A stretch of 64,000 bases of DNA from Gordonia soli NBRC 108243 (GTDB lineage Bacteria > Actinomycetota > Actinomycetes > Mycobacteriales > Mycobacteriaceae). Where the stretch lies: positions 62,001 through 126,000 of the forward strand of contig NZ_BANX01000003.1 of the NCBI RefSeq assembly GCF_000334455.1. The letters are read 5' to 3'. Each line of letters begins with the position of its first letter. The stretch's first letter is position 1. The position numbers and the translations under genes were made by a program. A model generated the notes under the pieces. The model was not told the DNA's origin. It saw nothing but the letters and a program-made list of their open reading frames with translations, and did not search any database. Shown one piece after another: positions 26,822 through 34,520 of the stretch.

Positions 26822-27037
26822 TCACTGGTAGACGGCGATGGTGTCGCCGGCCTGGATGACGTCGCCGACCTTGACCTTGACGTCGGCGATGGTGCCGGGT
26901 TCCTCGGCGAGCACCGGGATCTCCATCTTCATCGACTCCAGCAGCACCAGCGTGTCACCGACCTCGACCTGCTGGCCGGCGGTGGCCAGCACCTCGAGCA
27001 CGCTCGCAACGATCTCTGCCACGACGTCTTCTGCCAT
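26822..27037 (-). CDS. Biotinylated carrier protein TB7.3
   Basis: The 71-residue product consists almost entirely of a biotinyl/lipoyl domain. The biotin lysine lies in ESMKMEIP, and ATAGQQVEVGDTLVLLES and VKVGDVIQAGDTIAVY form the two halves of the barrel. It is the same length as M. tuberculosis TB7.3 (Rv3221c). It has no carboxylase neighbour and may serve as a stand-alone carrier. ATG 27037 is chosen; ATG 27043 would add two residues. Confidence 0.93.
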   Translation of the reverse strand: MAEDVVAEIVASVLEVLATAGQQVEVGDTLVLLESMKMEIPVLAEEPGTIADVKVKVGDVIQAGDTIAVYQ

Positions 27038-27210
27038 GCACATAACGTAGCCCACCGCTGATCGGCACACGCGTCGGTCGGGCCACCGCGGACGTCGCCG
27101 CATCGCCGATCGGCCGATCACCGATCGGGTCCGGATGTGGTAAACGGCGCTCGGCATGGGAGAATGGCCGACGGCCACCTGAGAAGGCCGACGGCATGAA
27201 GGAGAACGTC

Positions 27211-27285
27211 ATGGGAAAGCGCGGACGGAAGAAGCGCGCTCGTAAGAAGAGCGCAGCCAACCACGGCAAGCGTCCCAACGCCTGA
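27211..27285 (+). CDS. 50S ribosomal protein bL37
   Basis: A 24-codon gene encodes a very basic peptide (MGKRGRKKRARKK at the start, NHGKRPNA at the end). It matches bL37, the small large-subunit protein seen in mycobacterial ribosome structures. AAGGAG is spaced six bases before the ATG, which strongly supports translation. It lies on the plus strand between the biotinyl protein and rshA and is followed by a perfect hairpin. It is shorter than common gene-calling cut-offs and easily missed. Confidence 0.9.
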   Translation: MGKRGRKKRARKKSAANHGKRPNA

Positions 27286-27304
27286 GCTACCGCTCGGTAC
27301 GGGA

Positions 27305-27350
27305 AGAGCCCGGGTGTCGATCATCGGACGATGATCGACACCCGGGCTCT
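27305..27350. terminator. Bidirectional terminator between bL37 and rshA
   Basis: A perfect 21-bp inverted repeat (27305-27325 and 27330-27350) with a GGAC loop begins 20 bp after the bL37 stop and lies 54 bp beyond the rshA stop. The genes converge, so it can terminate both. There is no T tract. Confidence 0.85.
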
Positions 27351-27403
27351 GTCGTCGCGCTCACTGCACCGGCGGGCCTACTGCACCGTCGGTCCAGAAG
27401 CAG

Positions 27404-27727
27404 TCAGTCCTGCCCGCGGGTCTCGCGGTAGGTGGTCTCGCTGACGATCACGGTCTTCCGGATCTCCACGCGCAGACGCTCGCGGAGTCCCTCGGGAGCC
27501 TGATCGCCACCGCACTTGCGGTTGACGAGCGCTTTGAGCTGCTGCTCGATGCCGTAGTGGGCCAGGCACGACGGACACCCGTCGAGATGGGCCTGCAGGC
27601 GCGAGCGCGCACCGGGGTCGCACTCGTTGTCCAGCAGCAGCCAGACGTCGGCGATGACCGCGGAGCAGTCGAGACGGTTGAACTCGGGATCGAGGCCGGG
27701 ATCGTCGGATCGGGGTTCGGTGCTCAT
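27404..27727 (-). CDS. rshA: Mycothiol-system anti-sigma factor RshA
   Basis: The 107-residue ZAS-family anti-sigma has the zinc motif H47-x3-C51-x2-C54 (HLDGCPSC) plus a Cys near residue 21 and one near 36. In the family, oxidation of the CxxC releases SigH. Its ATG overlaps the sigH stop by 4 bp, ensuring coupled synthesis. The gene pair equals Rv3221A/Rv3223c with Rv3222c missing between. Confidence 0.93.
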   Translation of the reverse strand: MSTEPRSDDPGLDPEFNRLDCSAVIADVWLLLDNECDPGARSRLQAHLDGCPSCLAHYGIEQQLKALVNRKCGGDQAPEGLRERLRVEIRKTVIVSETTYRETRGQD

Positions 27728-28635
27728 CGGGCCGCCCCGCTCTCGGTGGTGGCCTTCTCGGCCGACGAACGGTTGAAACCGCGCTCGCGTGCGACGTCGG
27801 CGAGCAGATCGCGCAGTTGTCGGCGTCCACGATGCAGCCGGGACATGACGGTTCCGATCGGCGTGTCCATGATCTCCGCGATCTCCTTGTAGGGCAGGCC
27901 CTCCACGTCGGCGTAGTAGACCGCCATCCGGAACTCCTCGGGCAGTGCCTGCAGAGCTGCCTTGATCTCGTCGTCGGGCAGCGCGTCGAGCGCCTCGATC
28001 TCGGCCGATCGCAGGCCCGTGGACGTGTGCTCGGCATTGGCTGCGAGCTGCCAGTCGGTGATCTCGTCGGTCGGGTACTGCGCAGGCTGACGCTGTTTCT
28101 TTCGGTACGAGTTGATGTACGTGTTCGTCAGGATCCGGTAGAGCCACGCCTTCAGGTTGGTGCCCTCACGGAAAGACGAGAATGCCGAGAACGCCTTGAC
28201 GTAGGTCTCCTGGACCAGATCTTCGGCATCGGCGGGATTGCGGGTCATCCGCAGGGCGGCGCCGTACATCTGATCGAGCAGCGGCAGCGCGTCCCGTTCG
28301 AAGCGCTCGGTGATCGCCTCGGGTGTCTCGGTGGGATCCGCACGGCGTGGCGCCTGCGAGCCGGCGCCGGATGCAGACCGACCGCCCTTGCGACGCGTGG
28401 TCGTGGGCTCTTCGTCGGGGGACTCGGATTCGGCCACTACGATCCCTTCGGTGACGATCCCCGTGCGACCGACGCCGGTGAGGACGCGGTCTCGCGGGCG
28501 ACGCGGGTCGGTGACGAACACGTCTCCGCTGTCGATGCCGGGAGCCGGATGGCGCCCGGTGCTGTCAGGCGAGTCTACCGAGCCGGACATGATCTCCATG
28601 TCCGTGGGCGAGGCGAGAAGAGTCGACGCACTCAT
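27724..28635 (-). CDS. sigH: RNA polymerase sigma factor SigH (group IV, thiol-oxidative stress)
   Basis: Sigma region 2 ([51 protein letters not shown]) and region 4 ([47 protein letters not shown]) are almost identical to M. tuberculosis SigH. Read from the ATG at 28635 the product is 303 residues, ~87 more than the M. tuberculosis protein; the extra N-terminus is low-complexity. Two starts have Shine-Dalgarno support: 28635 (AAGGAGG, 12-nt spacing) and GTG 28437 (GAAGGGA, 5-nt spacing; 237 residues). This recalls Streptomyces sigR, which makes long and short isoforms. The stop overlaps the rshA start. A SigH-type promoter lies at 28745-28770, so positive autoregulation is expected. Confidence 0.93.
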   Translation of the reverse strand: MSASTLLASPTDMEIMSGSVDSPDSTGRHPAPGIDSGDVFVTDPRRPRDRVLTGVGRTGIVTEGIVVAESESPDEEPTTTRRKGGRSASGAGSQAPRRADPTETPEAITERFERDALPLLDQMYGAALRMTRNPADAEDLVQETYVKAFSAFSSFREGTNLKAWLYRILTNTYINSYRKKQRQPAQYPTDEITDWQLAANAEHTSTGLRSAEIEALDALPDDEIKAALQALPEEFRMAVYYADVEGLPYKEIAEIMDTPIGTVMSRLHRGRRQLRDLLADVARERGFNRSSAEKATTESGAAR

Positions 28636-28744
28636 CGCGGTCGGCGGCCTCCTTCGTGTCGAACGTGTCGGGTGGCGAACCGGTCTGGTCGCCGGTCCGT
28701 CGGCGGTGGATCGGACGTCCTCCACCGGCGGCATCACAGGTCAC

Positions 28745-28770
28745 AACAGCGCCCGATGCCCGATTGTTCC
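28745..28770 (-). promoter_or_regulatory. SigH-type autoregulatory promoter of sigH
   Basis: On the minus strand it reads GGAAC-A, then GTT, with 19 bp between GGAA (28770-28767) and GTT (28747-28745). This matches GGAAY-N18-GTT. It lies about 110 bp before the long sigH start, leaving a transcript able to cover both candidate starts. Confidence 0.68.
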
Positions 28771-28842
28771 GATCGCAACGTCTTTCGACCCTCCGTGCTT
28801 CTGACGACACACATCCCCGACCAGCATCGAGAAGGAGAAACC

Positions 28843-29325
28843 ATGGCCGCGACTCCGGCGATCGCCGCACTCGAGAAGGCCGGCATAGCCCACGACGTAC
28901 ATCGGTACGGCCACGATCCACGCTCCGACGCCTATGGGGACGAGGCGGTCGCGGTGATGACCGAGCGACTCGGGGTGGCGCCGGAACAGATCCTCAAGAC
29001 GTTGGTGATCGACCTCGGTTCCACACTCGCGGTCGCCGTGCTCCCGGTCCCTGCGCGGCTGTCGGTGAAGGCGGCGGCCGCAGCACTCGGCAGCTCCAAG
29101 GCGGTCATGGCCCAGGCCCGCGACGTCACCCGCAGTACCGGTTACGTGCTCGGCGGGGTCTCCCCGGTGGGGCAACGGACCCGGCTGCCCACCGTGGTCG
29201 ACGAGTCGGCGCTGGCATGGCCGATGGTCCTCTGCAGTGGAGGTCGACGCGGCGTCGAGATCGCGCTCGCCCCCACCGACCTGGTCGCCGTCACCGATGC
29301 GGTCACCGCGTCCGTCCTCGCCTGA
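28843..29325 (+). CDS. YbaK/EbsC-type Cys-tRNA(Pro) deacylase
   Basis: The 160-residue product is one YbaK/ProX domain (ATPAIAALEKAGIAHDVHRYGHD; QILKTLVIDLGSTLAVAVLPVPARLSVKAAAAALGSSKAVMA; GYVLGGVSPVGQRTRLP). The family hydrolyses Cys mischarged on tRNA-Pro by ProRS, in the cytoplasm. AAGGAG sits 6 nt before the ATG. It is divergent from sigH with a 207-bp gap. Confidence 0.9.
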   Translation: MAATPAIAALEKAGIAHDVHRYGHDPRSDAYGDEAVAVMTERLGVAPEQILKTLVIDLGSTLAVAVLPVPARLSVKAAAAALGSSKAVMAQARDVTRSTGYVLGGVSPVGQRTRLPTVVDESALAWPMVLCSGGRRGVEIALAPTDLVAVTDAVTASVLA

Positions 29326-29404
29326 TCGTCCGACGGTGAGGTCAGCGCGACAGAGCTGCCCGCGGTGGCTCCCCGCTGTCGGCGCCCCGTGACAGCATGG
29401 GGTC

Positions 29405-30238
29405 ATGTGCGGACGCTATGCGGTGACCACCGATCCGGCGAAGCTGGCGGCCGAGATCGACGCTGTCAACGAGGTGACCTCCGTCGGTCCGGACGCCGCA
29501 TCGGGCACCTCTGCCGACACCGACGAGACGTCGGACCAGCAGGGGGCGGAGCAACCGACACTGCCCGGCGTCGACGAGAAGGAGAAGCCCCGCGGCCCGG
29601 GGCCCAATTACAACGTCGCCCCGACGACCACGATCATGTCGGTGGTCAAGCGACACTCTCAGGACGACCCCGACGACGCCGCTGCCCTGCGTGTCCGCGC
29701 CATGCGATGGGGCCTGGTGCCGCCGTGGACCAAGGAACTGGGCAAAGGGCCGCTGCTGTTCAACGCGCGCGCCGAGACCGCTGCCGAGAAGAGTTCGTTC
29801 CGTACCGCGGTGAAGTCCAAGCGCTGCCTGATCCCGATGGACGGCTGGTACGAGTGGCAGAAGGGCGCAGCGACCGACGGTGGCAAGCCCACGAAGATCC
29901 CGTTCTTCATGTCGCCCAAGGACGGCACCCGACTCTTCATGGCCGGCCTCTGGTCGGTGTGGCGTCCCAAGGACGCACCGAAGGACGCCGCTCCCCTGTT
30001 GAGCGCGACCATCCTCACCACCGACGCGGTGGGCGACCTGCGTGACATCCACGACCGGATGCCGCTGATCATGCCGTTCGAGAACTGGGACGCCTGGTTG
30101 AACCCGGACGAAACGGCACCCGAGGATCTGTTCGCGCCACCCGCCGACGATGTGGCGGCCGCCATCGAGATCCGCGAGGTCGCTCCGCTGGTCAACCGCG
30201 TCGCCAACAACGGACCGGAGCTGCTCGCGCCGGTGTGA
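29405..30238 (+). CDS. SRAP-domain protein (HMCES/YedK family)
   Basis: The 277-residue product begins MCGRY, so Cys2 becomes the N-terminal catalytic residue that crosslinks abasic sites in single-stranded DNA. Other conserved blocks: NYNVAPTT, MRWGLVPPW, FNARAET, RCLIPMDGWYEW, TILTTDA and IHDRMPLIM, including the catalytic His. A ~40-residue acidic/Pro-rich insert lies between residues ~22 and 62, before NYNVAPTT, which the E. coli protein lacks. It protects abasic sites during replication. Confidence 0.93.
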   Translation: MCGRYAVTTDPAKLAAEIDAVNEVTSVGPDAASGTSADTDETSDQQGAEQPTLPGVDEKEKPRGPGPNYNVAPTTTIMSVVKRHSQDDPDDAAALRVRAMRWGLVPPWTKELGKGPLLFNARAETAAEKSSFRTAVKSKRCLIPMDGWYEWQKGAATDGGKPTKIPFFMSPKDGTRLFMAGLWSVWRPKDAPKDAAPLLSATILTTDAVGDLRDIHDRMPLIMPFENWDAWLNPDETAPEDLFAPPADDVAAAIEIREVAPLVNRVANNGPELLAPV

Positions 30239-30265
30239 TCCGCATCCTTCGCGGGATCGCCGAAT

Positions 30266-31201
30266 TCAGTCCGCGACGCAGCGGAACCCGAGGTGACCGG
30301 TCGAGGAGTCCTCATCCTGTCCCTGTCGGGCAGCCGGCCGGTACCGGAGGCAGTACTGCGGCGAACACAGGTGGGACCCACCCTTGATGGTGCGATGCCG
30401 GGCGAGGGTGGCCGGGCGGGCCGGAGCGCAGCAGCTACCGCCCGCCGGTGGCCGGTGATCACGCGTGTGGGCGTCGGCGGTCCACTCCCAGACATTGCCG
30501 ATCATGTCGACGAGCCCGCGGCGGTCCGGCGGATTGGTGTAGATTGCCGTCGTGCCCGGACCGCGACGCCCGGTGTGGCGCCACGGGAAGTCCCCGACGA
30601 AGACGGTGGCCGGCACATCGTCCAGATCGTCGATTCCGTCTATGTCCCAGGTGAACTCGGCGTCGGCGGTGAGTTCGTCGCCCTGGGCGTCCGCGCAGCC
30701 GCCACGCGCGGCGAACTCCCATTCAGCCTCGCCGGGCAGCCGCTTACCCGCCCACGCCGCGTAGGCCAGCGCGTCCGAGTGCGAGACATGGGTGACCGGG
30801 TGGTCGGCGCGTCCCTCGACATCGGAGCCCGGCCCCGACGGTCGCGACCAGCAGGCGCCGGCGACGAACCGCCACCAGCGGCGGTGGTCGTCGAGCGGCA
30901 CGGGCCCCGACGTCGGGGTGAACACCAGCGAACCCGCGACCAGCAGGTCCGGATCGGCATCGGGGAACTCCGCGGGATCCGGCGCGATCTCGGCGGTGGT
31001 GACATGCCCTGTCTCGTGAACGAATCGGGCGAACTCGCCGACGGTCACGGGCGCGTGGTCGATCCAGAACGGCTCCACCTCGACCACACGGACCGGCTGT
31101 TCCTCCGGGTAGAAGCGTGCGCTCCCCATCCGGAACCGACCACCGTCGATCCGGATCATCTCGGGGCGTGCGTTCGTCTCCACCGGAATCGATGGTGGCA
31201 C
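30266..31201 (-). CDS. Formylglycine-generating enzyme family protein
   Basis: The 311-residue product has the FGE-sulfatase fold: MIRIDGGRFRMGS, FWIDHAPVTVGEFARFV, PVTHVSHSDALAYAAWAGKRLPGEAEWEFAARGG and DMIGNVWEWTAD. Near the C-terminus GGSHLCSPQYCLRYRPAARQ carries the C-x4-C pair that binds copper(I) in aerobic FGEs, so it should convert a sulfatase Cys to formylglycine. No sulfatase gene lies in the window; the client must be elsewhere. It is followed by the BVMO gene end after 42 bp with the same orientation. Confidence 0.92.
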   Translation of the reverse strand: MPPSIPVETNARPEMIRIDGGRFRMGSARFYPEEQPVRVVEVEPFWIDHAPVTVGEFARFVHETGHVTTAEIAPDPAEFPDADPDLLVAGSLVFTPTSGPVPLDDHRRWWRFVAGACWSRPSGPGSDVEGRADHPVTHVSHSDALAYAAWAGKRLPGEAEWEFAARGGCADAQGDELTADAEFTWDIDGIDDLDDVPATVFVGDFPWRHTGRRGPGTTAIYTNPPDRRGLVDMIGNVWEWTADAHTRDHRPPAGGSCCAPARPATLARHRTIKGGSHLCSPQYCLRYRPAARQGQDEDSSTGHLGFRCVAD

Positions 31202-31243
31202 ACCGCGGAGCCGGCCCGCTCGGCGCGTCAGCTGAAGGCCCGG

Positions 31244-32725
31244 TCAGCTGAAGGCATAGTCGGCCAAGGGGAACCGCTCCATCTCCCGCAATGTCGACAA
31301 GGTCGACGACGGACGCAGGAGGGCCGCCTCGCCGTGCTGGTTGAAGTAGTAGCTCCGGGCCCGCGAGCAGTCACCGGTGTAGAAGACCGACGATTGCAGG
31401 TCGTCGGTGACGCGGTCGAGGAAGGCGTCGTTGGCGCGCTCGGAGACCTCGAACGTCGAGTCGCCCCGGCGTCGCATCTCGGTGAACAGCCGCCGGATGT
31501 GGCGCATCTGCCCTTCGATGGTCGTGAAGTAGGAGAGCCCGCTGTAGGAGTAGGGACTGTTGAGCGACAACAGGTTCGGAAAGCCCGGCACGGTGATGCC
31601 CTCGTACGCCTGGAACCGGCCGTCGCGCCACCACTTGCCCAGATCCTTGCCGCCACGGCCGATCACCTCGAACGCCGGGAAGTTGACGTCCCAGAGGTTG
31701 AACCCGGTTGCCAGCACCAGGGTGTCCACCGGGATCGTCGCGCCGTCGGCGGTCACGATGCCCTCGGGCACCACGCGTTCGATGGTGCCCGTCTCCAACT
31801 GCACGTGCGGCCGGTTGAAGGTCCGGAAGTAGGTGTTGGAGAACGTCGGGCGCTTGCACCCGAAGTCGTAGGTCGGGGTCAGCCGACGCCGCGTGTCGGG
31901 GTCTGCGACCTGCGCGCGGAGGTGCGCGCGTGCCAGTCGGGCGGCGATGCGGTTGCCGATCTTGGCCTGCCGGTAGTGCAGCACGCCGACCACCATCAAC
32001 AGTTCGAGCAGCGAGGTGTTGACGAGTCGGGCGGCCCGTTGTGTCAACGGGAACCGGGCGAACAATCGCTGCACACCGGCGGGGATCGGGAAGTCGAGCT
32101 TCGGGACGACCCAGATCGGCGTCCGCTGGAACACGGTCAGCGCCTGCGCCTGATCGGCGATCTCGGGGATCAGCTGGACGGCGGTGGCGCCGGTGCCGAT
32201 CACGGCGGCGCGTTCACCGGTGAAGTCGTGGCCGTCTTCCCAGCGGGTGGTGTGGATGATCCGTCCGGCGAACGTGTCGATCCCCGGGAAGTCGGGGACA
32301 TGTGGTTGCGAGAGGAACCCGGTCGCGGTCACGAGATACTTCGCGCTCCGGTCCCGGCCGTCGGAGGTCCGCACCTGCCAGAGGTGTTCGTCGGGATTCC
32401 ACTCCGCGCGCTCGACCGCGACACCGAACTCCATCCGACGGGTGAGGTCGTACTTGTCGGCGACGTACTTCGCGTACTTCTTCAGCTCGGTACCCGGCGC
32501 GAAGAGTCGTGACCAATACGGATTCGGCTCGAACGAGTACGAGTAGGTCACCGAGGCGATGTCCACCGCCAGGCCGGGGTAGTGGTTGACGTGCCACGTG
32601 CCGCCGAGATCGTCCTCGCGCTCGAGGATCACGAAGTCGGTGATCCCGAGGCGGGTCAACTCGATGCCTGCACCGATGCCGCCGAATCCCGCTCCGACGA
32701 TCAGTGCCTCGTAGTCGGGCCGCAT
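31244..32725 (-). CDS. Flavin-containing Baeyer-Villiger-type monooxygenase
   Basis: The 493-residue product has an FAD site ALIVGAGFGGIGAGIEL, the BVMO fingerprint FAGRIIHTTRWED and an NADPH site VIGTGATAVQLIPEIA. The ATG at 32725 has GGAGG six bases upstream and is preferred over 32764. It likely inserts oxygen into a ketone or oxidises a heteroatom, using NADPH and O2; the substrate is unknown. It may share a transcript with the FGE gene downstream. An inverted repeat (32751-32770) just before the start suggests regulation. Confidence 0.9.
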   Translation of the reverse strand: MRPDYEALIVGAGFGGIGAGIELTRLGITDFVILEREDDLGGTWHVNHYPGLAVDIASVTYSYSFEPNPYWSRLFAPGTELKKYAKYVADKYDLTRRMEFGVAVERAEWNPDEHLWQVRTSDGRDRSAKYLVTATGFLSQPHVPDFPGIDTFAGRIIHTTRWEDGHDFTGERAAVIGTGATAVQLIPEIADQAQALTVFQRTPIWVVPKLDFPIPAGVQRLFARFPLTQRAARLVNTSLLELLMVVGVLHYRQAKIGNRIAARLARAHLRAQVADPDTRRRLTPTYDFGCKRPTFSNTYFRTFNRPHVQLETGTIERVVPEGIVTADGATIPVDTLVLATGFNLWDVNFPAFEVIGRGGKDLGKWWRDGRFQAYEGITVPGFPNLLSLNSPYSYSGLSYFTTIEGQMRHIRRLFTEMRRRGDSTFEVSERANDAFLDRVTDDLQSSVFYTGDCSRARSYYFNQHGEAALLRPSSTLSTLREMERFPLADYAFS

Positions 32726-32750
32726 GACCAACCTCCCAGCCGATGTACCT

Positions 32751-32770
32751 GTTACTCGAGACACAGTAAC
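32751..32770. promoter_or_regulatory. Inverted repeat between BVMO and membrane gene
   Basis: GTTACT-N8-AGTAAC is a perfect 6-bp inverted repeat 25 bp upstream of the BVMO start, in the 123-bp divergent region shared with the four-TM gene. Size and placement fit a TetR- or MarR-type operator, but no regulator gene is adjacent. Confidence 0.5.
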
Positions 32771-32848
32771 TCAGGCCACTGTCGAAAGGAATGGCAGCGG
32801 CGATCCAGACGATGTCGAGCACCGCGCGCGGGTTGATAACCTCGCGCG

Positions 32849-33313
32849 ATGACCGCAGCCCGGACATTCTCGGCCCAGAGCGAGATCGGCCACCTGATCG
32901 GCACCGATTCGACGATCGTGGTGTTCGCCGCGGGCGTGATCCTAGTGTGGGCGCTGCTGTTGGGCGTGTGGAAGTACCACGGGATGCGTACCTCCCCGGA
33001 CCATCTCGCCCACCCCTACGTCGACATGGCCCACCGCGCAGCGTTGATGTACTCGTTCGCAACCCTCGTACTGGCCGCGCTGGTGGCCCTGAGTGCCTGG
33101 CCCGCGGTGGTGAATCTGACCGCGGCCGGTGTGGCGATCGTCTTCTTCGTCGGTGCTGTCGCCGCCTACTGCGTACACGGGGCGTTGCAGGACACCACCA
33201 ATCAGTTCGAGTCGCCGACGCCCGGCACGCATCTGTTCATGCTCGCACTGATCCTCGCGGAGGTGGGTGGCGTCCTGGTGCTGCTCGCCGGCGTGGTGGC
33301 CTCCTGGGTCTGA
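32849..33313 (+). CDS. Four-TM membrane protein of unknown function
   Basis: The 154-residue product has hydrophobic segments at ~22-40 (IVVFAAGVILVWALLLGVW), 66-84, 92-110 and 130-150. A short basic/His-rich loop (KYHGMRTSPDHLAHPYVDMAHR) follows TM1. Histidines in membrane-flanking positions could bind metal or haem, but no family is recognised with certainty. It is divergent from the BVMO and 7 bp upstream of the FAD monooxygenase, so likely in an operon with it. Confidence 0.7.
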   Translation: MTAARTFSAQSEIGHLIGTDSTIVVFAAGVILVWALLLGVWKYHGMRTSPDHLAHPYVDMAHRAALMYSFATLVLAALVALSAWPAVVNLTAAGVAIVFFVGAVAAYCVHGALQDTTNQFESPTPGTHLFMLALILAEVGGVLVLLAGVVASWV

Positions 33314-33320
33314 GCTCTTC

Positions 33321-34463
33321 ATGCGGAGAAATGGTCCGATTCGAGTCGCCGTCGTCGGCGCCGGTGTGGGCGGTCTCGCCCTCGCGGGTGCGTTGCGCCG
33401 GTCCGGCGCGCAGGTCGTCGTTCTCGAACGAGCATCGGAGTTCGCGCCGGTCGGTTCGGGTCTGTCGCTGTGCGGTAACGGTTTCCGCGCACTCGATGCA
33501 CTGTCGCTCGGCGACCGCGTCCGCGCGGTGACCGCGGACGCTCCCCCACCGGGCACCGCCGGTGGTCGACGCCCCGACGGTTCGTGGCTGATCCGCTTCA
33601 GCTCGGAGGCGACGGCGCGGATACGCGTGGTGGATCGGACCGAGCTGCACACCGCCCTCCTCGACGGGCTCGCGGATGTCGAGATCCGAACCGGCGCGCA
33701 GGTGGTCGCCGCCGACGACACCGGCGTCACGCTCGCCGATGACGAGCGCGTCGGCAACTTCGACGTCGTGGTGGGGGCCGATGGACTGCGAAGTCGCGTT
33801 CGAGCCGGATGGCCTGCGGACCCGGGCGTCACCTACGCCGGCTACGGCGCGTGGCGAGGCATCACCCGCCGACCGATCCCTCTGACAGCAGGCGGTGAGA
33901 CCTTCGGCAGCGGAAAGAGATTCGGGATCGCTCCACTCCGAGACGGACGGGTGTACTGGTTCGCCGCCATCTCCACCGATCGCGACGCACGCCCGGATCA
34001 CACCGTTCTCCGGGAGGCGTTCGCCGGATGGCACGCGCCTGTCGGTGAGCTCATCGACGCAACCGACGCCGACGCCGTCTCGTATCTGCCGATCGAGTAC
34101 CTGGCGCAGCCGTTGCCGTCGTACCGGCAGGGCACGCGGGTCCTCCTCGGCGACGCCGCCCACGCCATGACGCCCGACCTGGGTCAGGGAGCGAACCAAG
34201 CGCTCGAAGACGCCGCCGTCCTCGAGAAGCTGCTCAGGCCTGCGATCGTCGCCCACGACCGGCAACGGATCTCGCCGGCGCTGGGCGAGTACGACGCGAT
34301 CCGGCGGCCCCGAAGCCAGGCCGTCGCCAGCCAGGCACGTCTGGTCGGACGAGTGGGTCAGGCCGCCGGCGTCCGGGCAGCGCTTCGGGATGCGGCACTA
34401 CGCATCGCGCCCGACCGGGTCGTGTCGGCTCGGTCGGTCCGGATCCAGGACTGGCACCCGTAG
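33321..34463 (+). CDS. FAD-dependent aromatic-type monooxygenase
   Basis: The 380-residue, class A flavoprotein hydroxylase has the GxGxxG FAD site RVAVVGAGVGGLALAGALRR. DG motif: VVVGADGLRSRVR. GD motif: VLLGDAAHAMTPDLGQGANQALEDA. The family hydroxylates aromatic or polyketide-like compounds with NAD(P)H and O2; some members inactivate drugs such as tetracycline and rifampicin. It is followed 57 bp later by an MFS exporter, a pairing that would fit modification plus efflux, though this is inference. Confidence 0.9.
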   Translation: MRRNGPIRVAVVGAGVGGLALAGALRRSGAQVVVLERASEFAPVGSGLSLCGNGFRALDALSLGDRVRAVTADAPPPGTAGGRRPDGSWLIRFSSEATARIRVVDRTELHTALLDGLADVEIRTGAQVVAADDTGVTLADDERVGNFDVVVGADGLRSRVRAGWPADPGVTYAGYGAWRGITRRPIPLTAGGETFGSGKRFGIAPLRDGRVYWFAAISTDRDARPDHTVLREAFAGWHAPVGELIDATDADAVSYLPIEYLAQPLPSYRQGTRVLLGDAAHAMTPDLGQGANQALEDAAVLEKLLRPAIVAHDRQRISPALGEYDAIRRPRSQAVASQARLVGRVGQAAGVRAALRDAALRIAPDRVVSARSVRIQDWHP

Positions 34464-34520
34464 ATGTGAGATCGGCCCACTCCCGGAATAGCCCCGACGC
34501 GTGCGATGCTTTGTCCTGTC

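Noticed and set aside
25395-26831. A 478-codon plus-strand frame opposite pdtaS
   Set aside because: Antisense shadow of a clear histidine kinase gene.
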